35,900 nt of DNA from positions 1 through 35,900 of the forward strand of contig JAIPAP010000037.1 in NCBI GenBank assembly GCA_021740045.1. Reading direction: 5' to 3'. Both the position numbers and the translations under genes were made by a program. This DNA comes from Bacteroidales bacterium. Lineage in GTDB: Bacteria > Bacteroidota > Bacteroidia > Bacteroidales > JAIPAP01. Shown here one piece after another: positions 1 to 8,093 of the stretch. The notes beneath the pieces are model-generated. The model saw only the letters and a list, made by a program, of their open reading frames with translations, did no database searches and was not told where the DNA came from. The stretch's first letter is position 1, and each line of letters begins with the position of its first letter.

Positions 1-2
1 GC

Positions 3-1304
3 GCCGATAATTCGGAAGACATCACCTTTTATTCCAGCATTATATCGAAAAACACCACTATACCGGTCATTCTCACTGAGCCCAATGGTGAAATTATTTC
101 GGTGAATAATGTAAGCTTTGATCCGGATACCGTTCACCGGTTAACCGATAAATTGCAGGAGGAGTTTACCAAATATCCCCCTATCGCTTTTGATTACAAC
201 TCGGGGAACATCAATTTTTTTTACTACAAAGATTCGCGTGTTTTTACTCAATTGCGGGAATTGCTTAATGATCATATCCAGTCCTTTTTTACCGATGTAA
301 TCAACTCAGCCAGTGTGCCGGTGATCATTACCGATAGCGCCCGCGAGGATGTTGTAGCATACGGGAACATCGATTCCACAAATGTGAATGATTCGGTATA
401 CATCAATCAAACCCTGGATGAGATGGCTTATGAGAACGATCCCATCAAAATTGACCTGGCCGACCAGGGGCCGCGGTTTATTTATTATAAAGATTCCTTC
501 CTGCTTAAGCAGTTACGCTATTATCCCTATATTATGTTCGCGGTGATCGGGGTATTTCTCATCATAGCCTATCTGTTGTTCAGCGTCGCCCGAAAATCGG
601 AACAAAACCAGGTTTGGGTGGGCATGGCCAAAGAAACCGCACACCAGTTGGGAACACCGCTTTCGTCGATGTACGGATGGCTTGAGCTATTGAAAATGCG
701 TAACGGTTTGGATCAGAACACGCTTAAGGAAATTGAAAAGGATCTGGGCCGGTTGCAAACCATTACCGAGCGGTTTTCGAAGATCGGCTCCGAGGCTAAT
801 CTGTTACATGAAAATATTCTGGAAGTTATCCGGGAGTCCATTCATTATGCCAAGGCCCGAACATCGCGCAAGGTTAAGTTTGAGATCAATCACCCGAAAG
901 ATCGCATTATAAGGGCCCCGCTCAACAGATACCTTTTCGAGTGGGTGATCGAAAACCTTTGTAAAAATGCAGCCGATGCCATAGAAGGCGAAGGCAAGGT
1001 AAGTGTCAATATTTTTGAAGATGAAAAGGATAAACATGTGATAATTGATGTGAATGATACCGGCAAAGGCTTGCAAAAGTCACAGTTTAAAAACATCTTC
1101 AAGCCCGGGGTAACCTCCAAGAAACGGGGCTGGGGGTTAGGTCTATCACTCTCTAAACGCATCATCGAAAACTATCATAACGGGCGGATCTATGTTAAAG
1201 CTTCGGTACCGGGTAAGGGTACCACGTTCCGTATTGTACTGAAAAAGCACAAAGACCTGGGTGAAAAATTGGAAGAAAACCTGGTAAACAAGGAACAAGC
1301 CTGA
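3..1304 (+). CDS. Membrane-bound sensor histidine kinase, 5' end outside window
   Basis: The frame is open from base 3, so the gene starts upstream; 433 residues are visible. The first ~175 residues are extracytoplasmic and hold two related units, each with a strand of the type PVI-[IL]-T followed about 70-90 residues later by a YYKDS-x5-QLR motif. A single transmembrane helix follows (about residues 176-196 of the visible part), then the H-box KETAHQLGTPLSSMYGW with the presumed phospho-accepting His at about residue 214, the N-box ENLCKNAADA, and the ATP-lid glycine motifs DTGKGL and GWGLGLSLSK. This is a standard transmitter module. The upstream part probably has another helix before the sensor. 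The stop overlaps the hemW start by one base, so the two are co-transcribed. The ligand and the partner response regulator are not visible. Confidence 0.9.
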   Translation, partial: ADNSEDITFYSSIISKNTTIPVILTEPNGEIISVNNVSFDPDTVHRLTDKLQEEFTKYPPIAFDYNSGNINFFYYKDSRVFTQLRELLNDHIQSFFTDVINSASVPVIITDSAREDVVAYGNIDSTNVNDSVYINQTLDEMAYENDPIKIDLADQGPRFIYYKDSFLLKQLRYYPYIMFAVIGVFLIIAYLLFSVARKSEQNQVWVGMAKETAHQLGTPLSSMYGWLELLKMRNGLDQNTLKEIEKDLGRLQTITERFSKIGSEANLLHENILEVIRESIHYAKARTSRKVKFEINHPKDRIIRAPLNRYLFEWVIENLCKNAADAIEGEGKVSVNIFEDEKDKHVIIDVNDTGKGLQKSQFKNIFKPGVTSKKRGWGLGLSLSKRIIENYHNGRIYVKASVPGKGTTFRIVLKKHKDLGEKLEENLVNKEQA

Positions 1305-2437
1305 TGGCAGGAATTTATCTACACATCCCGTTTTGCAGGCAAAAGTGCCACTACTGCAACTTTTTCTCCATTGCCTCTACCCGGATGAAACCGCAGTTAC
1401 TCGAAGGGCTGCACCGCGAATTAAGGCAACGCAAAGATTATATTGGCAATGAAGAAGTGCGCACCATCTATTTCGGCGGAGGAACACCTTCATTATTAGG
1501 TGACCGGGAAATCCAAGGTCTGATCGATGACATCAGTAAACATTACCGGATCATTGCAACGCCCGAGATCACCCTGGAAGCCAATCCGGATGATATCGAT
1601 GAAGCATGGCTTACCGCCTTGAAGAAAACCGGGGTGAACCGCCTCAGTATCGGCATACAATCGTTTTTCGATGATGATCTTCATTATTTAAACCGGGTTC
1701 ATAATGCCGGACAAGCTGAAAATTGTATCCGGCTTGCCTTAAACTATGGCTATGATAACTTAACTGTTGATTTGATTTACGGCATTCCCGGGTTAACGGA
1801 AGATAAATGGAAACACAACCTCGATAAAGTCTTTTCCTATAAAATCCCGCACATTTCAGCCTATGCCCTTACCGTGGAACCCAAAACGGCCTTACATACC
1901 CTGATCAGGAAAGGGAAGATGAATCCGGTTGTTGATGAGCAGCAGGTGCGTCATTTTGAGATCCTCACCAAAGCAATGGCCGGGCACGGTTATAAACATT
2001 ACGAGATCTCTAATTTTTGCAAGCCGGGCCAATATTCAAAACATAACAGCTTGTATTGGCTTGGTGGCAACTACCTGGGATTGGGCCCCTCTGCACATTC
2101 GTTCAACGGCGAATCACGCCAATGGAATGTGGCCAGTGTGGGGAAGTATGTTAAACAGACCGATTTTAAAGACGAAGTTTATGAAAAAGAAACCCTGTCG
2201 CTTCACCAACGTTATAATGAATATGTAATGACATCCCTTCGCACCAGCTGGGGCTGCAATCTGCAGCATATCGAAAATGCATTCGGCACGGAATACCGGA
2301 ATATTTGTGAGAAAGCAGCCTTGCCTTATCTAAATGAAGGTAAGCTAATGTTCGACCAAAACACCCTGTACCTCACCAATAGCGGAAAACTATTTGCTGA
2401 CGGAATTGCGGCGGAGATGTTTTGGGAGGAGGCGTAA
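1304..2437 (+). CDS. hemW: Radical SAM heme chaperone HemW
   Basis: A 377-residue radical SAM protein. The cluster-binding motif CRQKCHYC (CxxxCxxC, Cys11, Cys15, Cys18) follows the N-terminal IYLHIPFC strand typical of HemW and HemN. The SAM-binding YFGGGTPSLL segment, LEANPDD and RLSIGIQSF motifs follow in the usual order, and the C-terminal part carries the HemW-type domain. The length fits HemW (about 370-380) rather than the longer coproporphyrinogen dehydrogenase HemN. HemW proteins bind heme and are thought to deliver it to respiratory enzymes; they generally lack coproporphyrinogen oxidase activity, so older oxygen-independent oxidase names are misleading. ATG overlaps the kinase stop (TGATG), indicating translational coupling. 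Confidence 0.93.
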   Translation: MAGIYLHIPFCRQKCHYCNFFSIASTRMKPQLLEGLHRELRQRKDYIGNEEVRTIYFGGGTPSLLGDREIQGLIDDISKHYRIIATPEITLEANPDDIDEAWLTALKKTGVNRLSIGIQSFFDDDLHYLNRVHNAGQAENCIRLALNYGYDNLTVDLIYGIPGLTEDKWKHNLDKVFSYKIPHISAYALTVEPKTALHTLIRKGKMNPVVDEQQVRHFEILTKAMAGHGYKHYEISNFCKPGQYSKHNSLYWLGGNYLGLGPSAHSFNGESRQWNVASVGKYVKQTDFKDEVYEKETLSLHQRYNEYVMTSLRTSWGCNLQHIENAFGTEYRNICEKAALPYLNEGKLMFDQNTLYLTNSGKLFADGIAAEMFWEEA

Positions 2438-2508
2438 GCTGTTTTATTCATCACTTTAGTATTCAGGAGAGAATCAATGTTTAAACATATACCTCGATTG
2501 TTTAAAAT

Positions 2509-2537
2509 GCATGGAGCATGGGGCAAAGAGCATGGAG
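2509..2537. repeat. Short imperfect GCATGGAG direct repeats
   Basis: In the gap between the convergent hemW and phosphatase-family genes the octamer GCATGGAG occurs twice and GCATGGGG once within 29 bases. No coding potential is evident. It may belong to a dispersed intergenic repeat, which cannot be tested from one window. Confidence 0.4.
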
Positions 2538-2622
2538 TTTGGTGAATATGATTATCAACCATAATATTCCAAAATAAACATTTTTCAGGATGATTTTTTA
2601 AACCCTGAAACAGGATAGTTCA

Positions 2623-3684
2623 TTATTCCATCAGCATCACCTCCATTAACACCGGTTGATGGTCGCTGCTGCGGAATTGAAGATCGATGGTTTTAATTTT
2701 ATCCACCTTTATATTGGGTGAAACCACATAGTAATCGATGATGGTGGTTTTAGTGGATTGCTTATCAAATGGTTTGCTTACATCCCGGTTGGTAGGTAAC
2801 TCAGGATCAAAAACCCATTGCCAGTTTTCGGGGAAAATATCCTTATCCACCGGTGTTCCAAGCGCCTCGGCCTGGTAACCGGCATTTACATCTCCGGGAT
2901 TGAACGATGGCGGGTTGAGGTTCCAATCACCACCGGCTATCACATAATTGCCTGCTTTAAATTCTTTAAGCATAAACTTTTTCAATTTCTCCAACTGTTG
3001 TTTGCGAAGCTTGCCCCCTGCATCAAAAGCCGAATTATGGGTATTGATCAGTACCAGGTATTTACCGTTAGATAATATGTATTTGGTGAGAATAAAGCAT
3101 CTGTCGAGCATAAACAGGTTTTTCGGCCAGGAATAATTAGCGGGGAAGGCATGACGCTTAGACTCTACAGGCTGGTATTGCCCTAATGTCATCAATCCGG
3201 CATCCACCTTTCCCATGGGTGAAGTAAAAGGCAAAGGAACGAACTCCACATCATAATTGGTGGCAAATACCGAAGAATAGCGCTCCAGAACGCTGTTCAG
3301 CATTAATTGTTGATTCGTATGAAAGCTTCGCCGGGCATTTTGGTCAACTTCCTGTAATAGAATAAAGTCGATGGTGTCGTGCTGCGAAAGCACATCCAGG
3401 ATTGCGTTCAAATGTTGCCGGTAGGTATCATGAGAGGGCCGTACCATTTCACCGCCATCGTAAAAGAAATCCATGCTTTTACCCAGCCCGGCATATCCGA
3501 TGTTCCAGCTTATTAATGATAAATGCTTATCTTGAATGGTGAGATCGTTTGAATGCCCTTCCACGGGCAGCTCTTCAACCAGTGCAGGCTTATAATCGGT
3601 GAAGGAAGCATATATGATGAGTACAGCCAAAAAAACCAATATGGCTCCCAACAGGTAGCCCAATATTTTCAGTGCTTTCCGCAT
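2623..3684 (-). CDS. Membrane-anchored endonuclease/exonuclease/phosphatase family protein
   Basis: A 353-residue protein with one N-terminal transmembrane helix (about residues 7-27) and an exposed EEP-fold catalytic domain. Visible family motifs in order: SWNIGYAG (N-terminal Asn strand), LLQEVD (metal-binding Glu), INTHNSAFD, GGDWNLNPP (Asp/Asn pair) and the C-terminal SSDHQPV with catalytic Asp-His. This is the DNase I/Mg-dependent phosphodiesterase superfamily, which covers nucleases, phosphoinositide and sphingolipid phosphodiesterases; the substrate cannot be deduced. The anchor places the domain on the outer face of the inner membrane. It is a single leftward gene convergent with hemW and divergent from the GH3 gene. 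The ATG at 3684 lies directly before the hydrophobic segment. Confidence 0.87.
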   Translation of the reverse strand: MRKALKILGYLLGAILVFLAVLIIYASFTDYKPALVEELPVEGHSNDLTIQDKHLSLISWNIGYAGLGKSMDFFYDGGEMVRPSHDTYRQHLNAILDVLSQHDTIDFILLQEVDQNARRSFHTNQQLMLNSVLERYSSVFATNYDVEFVPLPFTSPMGKVDAGLMTLGQYQPVESKRHAFPANYSWPKNLFMLDRCFILTKYILSNGKYLVLINTHNSAFDAGGKLRKQQLEKLKKFMLKEFKAGNYVIAGGDWNLNPPSFNPGDVNAGYQAEALGTPVDKDIFPENWQWVFDPELPTNRDVSKPFDKQSTKTTIIDYYVVSPNIKVDKIKTIDLQFRSSDHQPVLMEVMLME

Positions 3685-3829
3685 ATCGACCAGTGATTTA
3701 TTATAAATTCAGGAGGATAAAGATACCAAATCCGGCAAACATGCTCTTAATTTAATACAAACTTATGTATCCTTTTATTATCAACATCTATAGAGGCAGC
3801 AATAAACTGGGCAGTTTAAATATTTTATT

Positions 3830-3837
3830 TAATTTTA
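3830..3837 (+). promoter_or_regulatory. Candidate Bacteroidota -7 box (TAATTTTA) for the GH3 operon
   Basis: TAATTTTA matches the Bacteroidota -7 consensus TAnnTTTG at all but the last position and lies 25 bases before the GH3 start codon. No clear -33 TTG is seen at the expected distance. The support is the similar placement of such boxes before several other genes in this window. Confidence 0.35.
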
Positions 3838-3862
3838 CGCCGAATCCAAAACTGCATAATGA

Positions 3863-5410
3863 ATGCCAATAATAGGGTCCATAGTTAAACGAGCCATTGA
3901 ATTGCGCAGCAAGATGCCTTCGGAATTGAGGAAACAGACGGTTGACGGATACAAGGCTCAAACCAGGGTGCTGAAGAAATTGTTGCGGACTGCCCAATAT
4001 ACGCATTTTGGGGAGTATTACCGCTTTTCTGGTATTCTTCAGCAAAAGGATATTATTAGCAGCTTTAGAGAGCGCGTGCCCATACATGATTATAACGCCA
4101 TTTTTAAAAATTGGTGGTACCGCATGCTTAACGGTGAACCCTATGTATGCTGGCCCGGGAGGGTGAAATATTTTGCCCTCAGCTCAGGCACCTCCGAATC
4201 ATCAAGTAAACATATCCCGGTGACCAATGATATGCTCAGGGCGATCAAGAAAACCAGTATACGCCAGATCTTTTCACTGGCGCGTTATAATTTTCCGGTG
4301 GAATTTTATGAACGCGGCATACTGATGCTCGGCGGAAGCACACACCTGCAATACAACGGCACCTATTACGAAGGAGATCTTTCCGGAATTACCGCTTCGA
4401 ACATCCCTTTCTGGTTCCAGCATTTTTACAAGCCGGGGAAGCGAATCTCCAAGGAACGAAAATGGCAAGTGAAACTCGACGAGATCGTAAAAAAAGCCAA
4501 AGACTGGGACATCGGTGTTATAGTAGGAGTGCCGGCCTGGCTGCAGATATTACTCGAGCGCATTATCGACCATTATAACCTTGAGACCATACATGATATC
4601 TGGCCCAACCTTTCCATTTATGTTCATGGTGGTGTTTCATTTTCACCTTATGTAAAAGGTTTTGAAAAGTTATTGGCCCGGCCGCTCACTTATATCGAAA
4701 CTTACTTGGCTTCCGAGGGCTTTATCGCCTACCAATCAAGGCCTGATACCAAATCGATGCAAATGATCCTGGACAATGGGCTATTCTACGAATTTGTTCC
4801 CTTTAATGATCATAATTTCGATCAGGAAGGCTACATCAAACCCGAAGCCGAAACCCTGACCATTGAACAGGTTGAAGAAAATAAGGTATACGCGCTGTTG
4901 TTAAGTAGTTCGGCAGGCGCCTGGCGTTACCTGATAGGTGACACCATTAAATTCACCGACAAAAACCTTTGTGAGATAGTGATTACAGGGCGTACCAAGC
5001 ATTACCTCAATCTGTGCGGGGAGCATCTCTCACAGGAAAATATGAACCGGGCTGTTGAGATGTTTGAGGATGATCATAACATCGAAGTGCGCGAATTTAC
5101 CATATGCGGCATTAAATATGAAACCATGTTTGCCCATAAGTGGTATTTGGGAACCGATAGCCATATCGATCCGGAGATGGCAAGAGCGGAACTTGACGCC
5201 AATCTTAAAAAGCTTAACGACGATTACCGGGTTGAACGTATTGCAGCCATTAAAGATGTGATTGTTGAAATACATCCCACCAAAGTGTTTTACGACTGGA
5301 TGAAATTGCACAACAAGGAGGGCGGTCAGAACAAATTCCCAAGGGTCTTAAAGAATCAACAAATCGACAAGTGGGAACAATATTTGAAAGAGTATTACGC
5401 TAAGGAGTAA
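3863..5410 (+). CDS. GH3-family acyl-acid amido synthetase
   Basis: A 515-residue protein of the GH3 (auxin-responsive promoter) family, a branch of the ANL adenylating superfamily. Visible signatures are the nucleotide-binding loop ALSSGTSESSSKHIPVT (about residues 108-124), the YLASEGFIAYQ segment, the RYLIGDTIKF motif and the hinge region GRTKHYLNLCGEHL before the C-terminal subdomain. Plant members join carboxylic acid hormones to amino acids through an acyl-AMP intermediate; some bacterial homologues act on aromatic acids or fatty acids. No signal peptide, so cytosolic. Its stop is 2 bases before the start of a LysE-type exporter, which suggests that product or amino-acid efflux is linked to the reaction. 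Substrates are unknown. Confidence 0.9.
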   Translation: MPIIGSIVKRAIELRSKMPSELRKQTVDGYKAQTRVLKKLLRTAQYTHFGEYYRFSGILQQKDIISSFRERVPIHDYNAIFKNWWYRMLNGEPYVCWPGRVKYFALSSGTSESSSKHIPVTNDMLRAIKKTSIRQIFSLARYNFPVEFYERGILMLGGSTHLQYNGTYYEGDLSGITASNIPFWFQHFYKPGKRISKERKWQVKLDEIVKKAKDWDIGVIVGVPAWLQILLERIIDHYNLETIHDIWPNLSIYVHGGVSFSPYVKGFEKLLARPLTYIETYLASEGFIAYQSRPDTKSMQMILDNGLFYEFVPFNDHNFDQEGYIKPEAETLTIEQVEENKVYALLLSSSAGAWRYLIGDTIKFTDKNLCEIVITGRTKHYLNLCGEHLSQENMNRAVEMFEDDHNIEVREFTICGIKYETMFAHKWYLGTDSHIDPEMARAELDANLKKLNDDYRVERIAAIKDVIVEIHPTKVFYDWMKLHNKEGGQNKFPRVLKNQQIDKWEQYLKEYYAKE

Positions 5411-5412
5411 TT

Positions 5413-6054
5413 ATGGTAGGAATCTTCTTTCAGGGTGTAGTGCTTGGGCTGATTATTGCGATAACATTAGGTCCTGCATTTTTCTCAATTATACAAACCG
5501 GTATCAACCGGGGATTCCGGTCAGGGTTATTTATGGCCATTGGGATATCGATAAGCGACCTTGTCCTGATAACCATTAGCTATTTCGGTATTGCCCACAT
5601 CTTCGCCAATCCTAACAATAAGCTGTACATCGGTATAATCGGAGGGATGGTGCTCATTGGGTTCGGCCTGGTTACTTTCAGCCGGAAACCGGAAGTACTA
5701 AAACGCCGCAGCGCTAATTATGTAACACCTACAAAGATTCCGGGGCCTTTTGCCTACATTGTCAAAGGATTCCTTTTAAACATTGCCAATCCGTTCATCA
5801 TTCTTTTCTGGCTTGCCGCTATGGGGTGGGTAAGCAGCCATGCCGAAAAGGGAGAACTGCTCAATTATGCCTTCACTTTCTTTTTAGGTACTATTGCCAC
5901 CGTTTTTGCCACCGATCTCCTGAAGAGTTACGTGGGTAATAAGATCAAACCCTATCTCCGCCCCAGGATACAATTATGGATTAATAAAATTGTTGGTATG
6001 CTATTAATGATATTTGCGGTTATTCTGATTGTCCGCGTTCTAATGGGCTGGTAA
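5413..6054 (+). CDS. LysE-family amino-acid/metabolite exporter
   Basis: A 213-residue integral membrane protein with the LysE/RhtB pattern of about six hydrophobic segments: the N-terminal LGLIIAITLGPAFFSIIQTG-type helix with the conserved Gly-Pro, the GFRSGLFMAIGISISDLV segment, then GFLLNIANPFIILFW, which is the second family signature (Asn-Pro in a helix), and two C-terminal helices. The family exports basic or neutral amino acids and related small metabolites. It starts 2 bases after the GH3 gene, so the two form one operon. Its last 35 bases overlap the 3' end of recJ on the other strand. Confidence 0.88.
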   Translation: MVGIFFQGVVLGLIIAITLGPAFFSIIQTGINRGFRSGLFMAIGISISDLVLITISYFGIAHIFANPNNKLYIGIIGGMVLIGFGLVTFSRKPEVLKRRSANYVTPTKIPGPFAYIVKGFLLNIANPFIILFWLAAMGWVSSHAEKGELLNYAFTFFLGTIATVFATDLLKSYVGNKIKPYLRPRIQLWINKIVGMLLMIFAVILIVRVLMGW

Positions 6055-7834
6055 TCTCCTCTTCCTCCTCATCAGTATGAACAGGTTCGAGTTTCATATC
6101 TTTTATCCTTAATTGCAATGTAGTTGAGCCATTCCATTGGTTTTCCTCCAAATGATAGCAGATGCTAAACCGCTGGCCCCGCGTAACTTTACTCAGATGA
6201 TCACCTTGCTGGAATGCAATGGCTGAAAATGGCAAGGTTGATATATCGGGATGAACCACATTCAATTTAAGGTGATTTTTACCTACAATACGGCCGTAAC
6301 CCGTATCGACTATCCCATTGGTTTTAAAAACTGGCGCCATATTACCGGGCCCGAAAGGAGCAAATTGCTTGAGGATGCGGAAAAATTTACCACTGATGTC
6401 ACTAAGCTTGATCTCGGCATCGATCTCGATTTCGGGAACCAGCATGTGGTCTTCGATGGTTTGCGACACCACGTCTTCAAACCGCTTCCTGAAAGCCTCG
6501 AGGTTGCCAGGATCCAGGCTAAGACCGGCAGCGTATTTATGACCGCCGAAATTCTCCAGCAAATCACTGCATGCATCTATGGCATCGTACACATCGAAAT
6601 CTTTAACCGAGCGAGCCGAACCGGTGATCAAACCATTGGATTTGGTAAGTACCACAGTGGGCCGGTAATAATGCTCGATAAGCCTTGAGGCTACAATACC
6701 GATAACACCTTTGTGCCAATTGGGATTGTATACCACTGTAGATTTATAACCCTTGTCCTCTTCCTGATCCCTGATCATTTCCAGGGCCTGTTGCGTGATT
6801 TGATTATCGAGATTTTTCCGTTCGTTATTGAATTCATTGATCTCATTGGCCAGTTCATCGGCTTTTTCGATGTTTTCGGCAATCAGTAAGCGAACCGAAT
6901 CTTTTCCGCTTTTCATCCGCCCGGCAGCGTTGATCCTTGGCCCGATAAGGAAAACCATATCGTTGATGTTCAACTCGCGTTTAAAGGCTTGCTGCTTTGT
7001 GTTTTGATAATTCTCCTTGCGGCGGTTTAAACCGCTGTATTTCAAAATAGCCTCTACGCCAGGCCGGGGATTGCTGTTGATGAGTTTTAATCCGTAATAA
7101 GCCAATATCCGGTTTTCGCCCGTAATGGGGACAATATCACTGGCAATGCTAATGGCAACCAGATCGAGATAAGGCATTATAAGATTAAATGGAATGTTAT
7201 TTTTTTGGGCATAGGCCTGTATCAATTTAAAACCAACGCCACAACCCGATAATTCTTTATAAGGATAATGGCAATCGGGACGCTGCGCATCGAGCACAGC
7301 AAAAGCCTTAGGTAATTGGCTAGCGGGGCGGTGATGATCGGCAATAATAAAGTCGATGTGATGGCTGGTGGCATATTCCATTTTATCAACGGCCTTAATG
7401 CCGCAGTCGAGCGCAATTACCAGTGAATAACCATTTTCAACGGCATAATCGATGCTTTTGTATGAAATACCATATCCCTCGGAGTAACGGTCGGGGATAT
7501 AAAAATCGAGATTACTGTAAATATTTTTAAAAAAGGAATAAACCAATGCCACGGCAGTGGTGCCATCCACGTCATAATCACCATAGATCATGATCTTTTC
7601 ATGATTCCTGATAGCCGTTTCAATGCGTTCAATGGCCAATTCCATGTCCTTCATCAGGAATGGTTCATGGAGGTTGGAGAGTTCTGGGCGGAAAAAGGCC
7701 TTGGCTTCGGCAAATGTAGTAATATCCCGCTGATACAGTAAATTGGCAAGTTGTGTGCTGATATTAAGCACGCGGGATAATTCCCGGACTTTCTCCTTGT
7801 CTCCTGCCTGCTTAATAACCCAGCGTTTTTCCAT
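6020..7834 (-). CDS. recJ: Single-stranded-DNA-specific 5'-3' exonuclease RecJ
   Basis: A 604-residue DHH-family nuclease. Motif I IYGDYDVDG (about residues 83-91) supplies metal ligands, ALDCGIK follows, and the eponymous DHH is at residues 166-168 (IIADHH). The DHHA1 domain includes the GHKYAAGLSL motif, and an OB-fold follows before the C-terminus. RecJ degrades 5' single-stranded ends in RecF-pathway recombination, mismatch and base-excision repair. Length and motif order are normal. The C-terminal tail is strongly acidic (about six Glu/Asp) and its last ~10 codons are read from the strand opposite the exporter gene's 3' end. Single leftward gene. Confidence 0.96.
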   Translation of the reverse strand: MEKRWVIKQAGDKEKVRELSRVLNISTQLANLLYQRDITTFAEAKAFFRPELSNLHEPFLMKDMELAIERIETAIRNHEKIMIYGDYDVDGTTAVALVYSFFKNIYSNLDFYIPDRYSEGYGISYKSIDYAVENGYSLVIALDCGIKAVDKMEYATSHHIDFIIADHHRPASQLPKAFAVLDAQRPDCHYPYKELSGCGVGFKLIQAYAQKNNIPFNLIMPYLDLVAISIASDIVPITGENRILAYYGLKLINSNPRPGVEAILKYSGLNRRKENYQNTKQQAFKRELNINDMVFLIGPRINAAGRMKSGKDSVRLLIAENIEKADELANEINEFNNERKNLDNQITQQALEMIRDQEEDKGYKSTVVYNPNWHKGVIGIVASRLIEHYYRPTVVLTKSNGLITGSARSVKDFDVYDAIDACSDLLENFGGHKYAAGLSLDPGNLEAFRKRFEDVVSQTIEDHMLVPEIEIDAEIKLSDISGKFFRILKQFAPFGPGNMAPVFKTNGIVDTGYGRIVGKNHLKLNVVHPDISTLPFSAIAFQQGDHLSKVTRGQRFSICYHLEENQWNGSTTLQLRIKDMKLEPVHTDEEEEEITSPLERGQSE

Positions 7835-7853
7835 GTAGTTTCGTTTTGAGATG

Positions 7854-7861
7854 TAAAGTTA
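7854..7861 (-). promoter_or_regulatory. Candidate -7 box (TAACTTTA) for recJ
   Basis: On the minus strand TAACTTTA ends 19 bases before the recJ ATG and matches TAnnTTTG except for the last base. It would give a leader of roughly 12-15 bases. No convincing -33 element is visible. Confidence 0.35.
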
Positions 7862-8060
7862 GTAAATCAAATTTGATTGTGAAACCTTTTCTCGTATAAA
7901 GTATTAACAACCTCTAAATCCCCTGAATATTGTGGCTTGTATGAAAATGAAAAATTATTTGCATAAGATTCGGCTAAGAATTAGGGAAATATCTAATTTT
8001 TAAAAATATCATAACTCAAAAATGTGTTGCCCAGCTTATCGCTAAATGATTTTTCTTTCA

Positions 8061-8068
8061 TAATTTTG
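8061..8068 (+). promoter_or_regulatory. Candidate -7 box (TAATTTTG) for the FemAB-like gene
   Basis: A perfect TAnnTTTG match lies 25 bases before the FemAB-like start codon, in an AT-rich intergenic stretch. The -33 TTG is not obvious at the usual spacing. Confidence 0.42.
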
Positions 8069-8093
8069 TCGTTTCTCAAGTAAAACAGCGTCT

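Noticed and set aside
2583-2610. Inverted repeat TTTCAGG/CCTGAAA between the convergent genes, considered as a terminator
   Set aside because: The loop is 14 bases, the stem is AT-rich, and neither strand has a proper T tract after the stem.
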